Below are positions 4,699-6,344 of a stretch of DNA of 6,344 nt, one piece after another. Origin of the DNA: Victivallales bacterium (lineage in GTDB: Bacteria; Verrucomicrobiota; Lentisphaeria; Oligosphaerales; Oligosphaeraceae). The notes under the pieces were generated by a model that saw only the letters and a list, made by a program, of their open reading frames with translations, was not told the DNA's origin and searched no databases. The stretch covers positions 1-6,344 of the forward strand of contig CAAGMX010000415.1 of assembly GCA_900771165.1 (NCBI GenBank), given 5' to 3'. The translations under genes and the position numbers were made by a program. Numbering within the stretch: position 1 is the first letter of the stretch; each line of letters opens with the position of its first letter.

Positions 4699-6344
4699 CT
4701 ATGCCCTCCCCTGCGCCTCGAAGCCGTACAGCTCCCTTTGGTCGGCCCAGTTGACGGGGATCCCCCTGCGCAGCACCTTGAGCGTCAGCGTATCTGGATG
4801 GGTCCCCTTCAGGATCGCGCCGATGATGTCGGGCGCTAGGTTCACCAGCTCCAGGCTGTGGTAAAGGAAGGTCCGCTCCATCCCCTCCTTCTTCGCCAGA
4901 TCGGTCAGGCTGGACGCCTGCCCCGTCTCCATCATCTCGCTGAATCGGATTCCCTGCAGGACAGCCTTCTGTATCGGGCTCAACGCGTCGGGGTCGAGCT
5001 CCGTTGGCGAGGCCTCCGGCCTGACCAGGACAGTCCTGCGCCCGTCGTACCTGCTCTGGAAAGGCACAGTCTCCTTGAAGTCGCCGTCCGGCATCGGGAC
5101 GAGCCGTCCCGGCTCCGCCTCGCCCGCCAGCGCATTGCCAACGGCGTCCTTTCCGCACGGCGCGTCGGGAAGCTCCCCGACCGCATCCTCAAGTCCGCGT
5201 AAACTGTAGCGGAAGACGGCCTTGCCGTCATAGACCAGCACCTCCCTGACTATCGTGCGGATGAACTTCTGCTTCTCAATGGGATACATATAGTTCCAGA
5301 CCTGCGCAAGGTCAAGGAACTTCTCCGGCAGGTCAGCACGTCGGAGCGGGCTTTCTGGCTGCAGGCTCGCCGCCTCGGCCAGTACGCCTGCCAACGCCTC
5401 GGGCGTGGAAAGGAGCGCGGACACGCGCTCCAGAAGCAGAGCCTCCAGTGGTTCCGCGGCAATGTGCCTCAGCGGGCAGATGGAATGGTTGCGCTTCTCG
5501 TTCGCACCGCATACATAGTAGCGGTACATCTTCGTCCCGTTTCCCTTCCTCTTGCTGTATGACTCCTTCATCACGCCGCCGCAGTGCCCGCAGCGGAACA
5601 GGCCGCGAAGAGGCAGCGCCCTGGTCTCGTGCGTGCCATCCGACCGCAGGTTGCTGTCCAGTACTGCATGCGCCCTGTCCCATACCGTCTTGTCCACGAT
5701 GGCCTCGTGCTCGCCAGGATAGGTTTTGTCGTAGTGTCGCACCTGCCCGATGTAGAGCGGATTGGAAAGAATGGCGTAGATGTTCTGGCTGCTGTAGACG
5801 CCGCCGCCATGGGTCACGCCTTTGGCGCTGGTCCAGACGGGAACGCGGACGCCGTCCGCCTCTAGCCCGCAGGCAACCTCCTTGGCGGAGCCGAGGCGGA
5901 TGTAGTCCTCGAATATTCGCCTTACCAGTTCCGCCTGCTCGGGGACGATCTCCAGACGGTGGGTCTTCGGGTTGGAGACATAGCCTAGAGGCGGGAAGCC
6001 GCCCGTGTGCATCCCCTTCTTCTTGGCCGCCGCCACCTTGTCCCTGATCCGCTCCGTGATGATCTCGCGCTCGTACTGCGAGAAGCTCATCAGGATGTTC
6101 AGCATCATCCTGCCCGCGCTTGTCGCCGTGTTTATGTCCTGCGTGACCGAGACGAACTCGACGTGGTGCTTCTCGAACAGCCGGAAGAGGTCCGCGAAGT
6201 CGTTGATGGAGCGCGACAGGCGGTCGATCTTATAGACGACCACCACGTCAATCTTCCCCTCCTCGATGTCGGACTTGAGGTGCTTAAGCGCGGGCCTGTT
6301 GGTGTTGCCGCCCGAGTAGCCCCCGTCGTCGTAGCGGTCAGGCA
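4699..6344 (-). CDS. Large serine recombinase, N-terminus outside window
   Basis: Site-specific recombinase for integration or excision of a mobile element. About 547 residues are visible; the frame is open to the right edge, so the GTG at 6246 is internal. Numbering from the Pro at 6342-6340, the order is: YDDGGYSGG (4-12), IDRLSRS (39-45, with Arg41 and Arg44 matching gamma-delta resolvase Arg68 and Arg71), the long E helix (~77-99), the recombinase domain beginning GGFPPLGY (114-121), and a zinc ribbon with Cys251, 254, 278 and 289. Next comes QVWNYMYPIEKQKFIRTIV (347-365), then a helix-turn-helix-like end (477-499) with LAPDIIGAILKG (502-513). The nucleophilic Ser and probably ~50 residues lie beyond the edge. 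There is no long heptad coiled coil after the zinc ribbon. That matches the subfamily with this LAPDI C-terminus, so it is not evidence of a deletion. The gene has its own terminator and appears intact as far as visible. Confidence 0.96.
   Translation of the reverse strand, partial: PDRYDDGGYSGGNTNRPALKHLKSDIEEGKIDVVVVYKIDRLSRSINDFADLFRLFEKHHVEFVSVTQDINTATSAGRMMLNILMSFSQYEREIITERIRDKVAAAKKKGMHTGGFPPLGYVSNPKTHRLEIVPEQAELVRRIFEDYIRLGSAKEVACGLEADGVRVPVWTSAKGVTHGGGVYSSQNIYAILSNPLYIGQVRHYDKTYPGEHEAIVDKTVWDRAHAVLDSNLRSDGTHETRALPLRGLFRCGHCGGVMKESYSKRKGNGTKMYRYYVCGANEKRNHSICPLRHIAAEPLEALLLERVSALLSTPEALAGVLAEAASLQPESPLRRADLPEKFLDLAQVWNYMYPIEKQKFIRTIVREVLVYDGKAVFRYSLRGLEDAVGELPDAPCGKDAVGNALAGEAEPGRLVPMPDGDFKETVPFQSRYDGRRTVLVRPEASPTELDPDALSPIQKAVLQGIRFSEMMETGQASSLTDLAKKEGMERTFLYHSLELVNLAPDIIGAILKGTHPDTLTLKVLRRGIPVNWADQRELYGFEAQGRA

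Overview
The window looks like chromosomal DNA from a GC-rich Gram-negative bacterium. My best guess is the PVC group (Verrucomicrobiota, Lentisphaerota or Kiritimatiellota). That guess rests on two weak grounds: an LpoB-like lipoprotein sits beside a CsgG/FlgT-like secreted protein with no flagellar or curli genes nearby, and the recombinase belongs to the subfamily with a conserved LAPDI C-terminal motif. No rRNA or other phylogenetic marker is present, so the placement is tentative.

Layout from left to right. (1) Bases 1-451 are the 3' end of a diaminopimelate decarboxylase gene (lysA, lysine and peptidoglycan precursor metabolism), cut by the left edge. (2) Bases 593-3915 hold three co-directional genes that look like one transcription unit for envelope proteins: an LpoB-like outer-membrane lipoprotein, an exported protein of unknown function with two similar halves, and an exported protein with FlgT/CsgG-like architecture. 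The gaps are 74 and 18 bp and each gene has a good Shine-Dalgarno sequence. (3) Bases 3947-4243 are a compact stable-RNA unit: an A-tract and sigma70-like promoter, tRNA-Arg(ACG), tRNA-Phe(GAA) and a strong intrinsic terminator. (4) Bases 4244-4698 are AT-richer and hold no convincing gene. They contain three inverted repeats, one of which is a good intrinsic terminator for the recombinase. (5) Bases 4699-6344 on the minus strand encode most of a large serine recombinase. Its N-terminus, with the nucleophilic serine, lies beyond the right edge.

The three envelope genes probably work together. All three products are predicted to be exported and two carry domains related by fold (LpoB and the CsgG/FlgT middle domain). 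The middle and last genes appear to share an N-terminal domain type resembling FlgT-N/LPP20. This is the part of the window most likely to be an undescribed system. The recombinase reads towards the tRNA pair, so a mobile island probably extends off the right edge, with its left junction somewhere in 4244-4698. Both tRNAs are intact and no duplicate of a tRNA 3' end is visible, so a tRNA is not shown to be the target.
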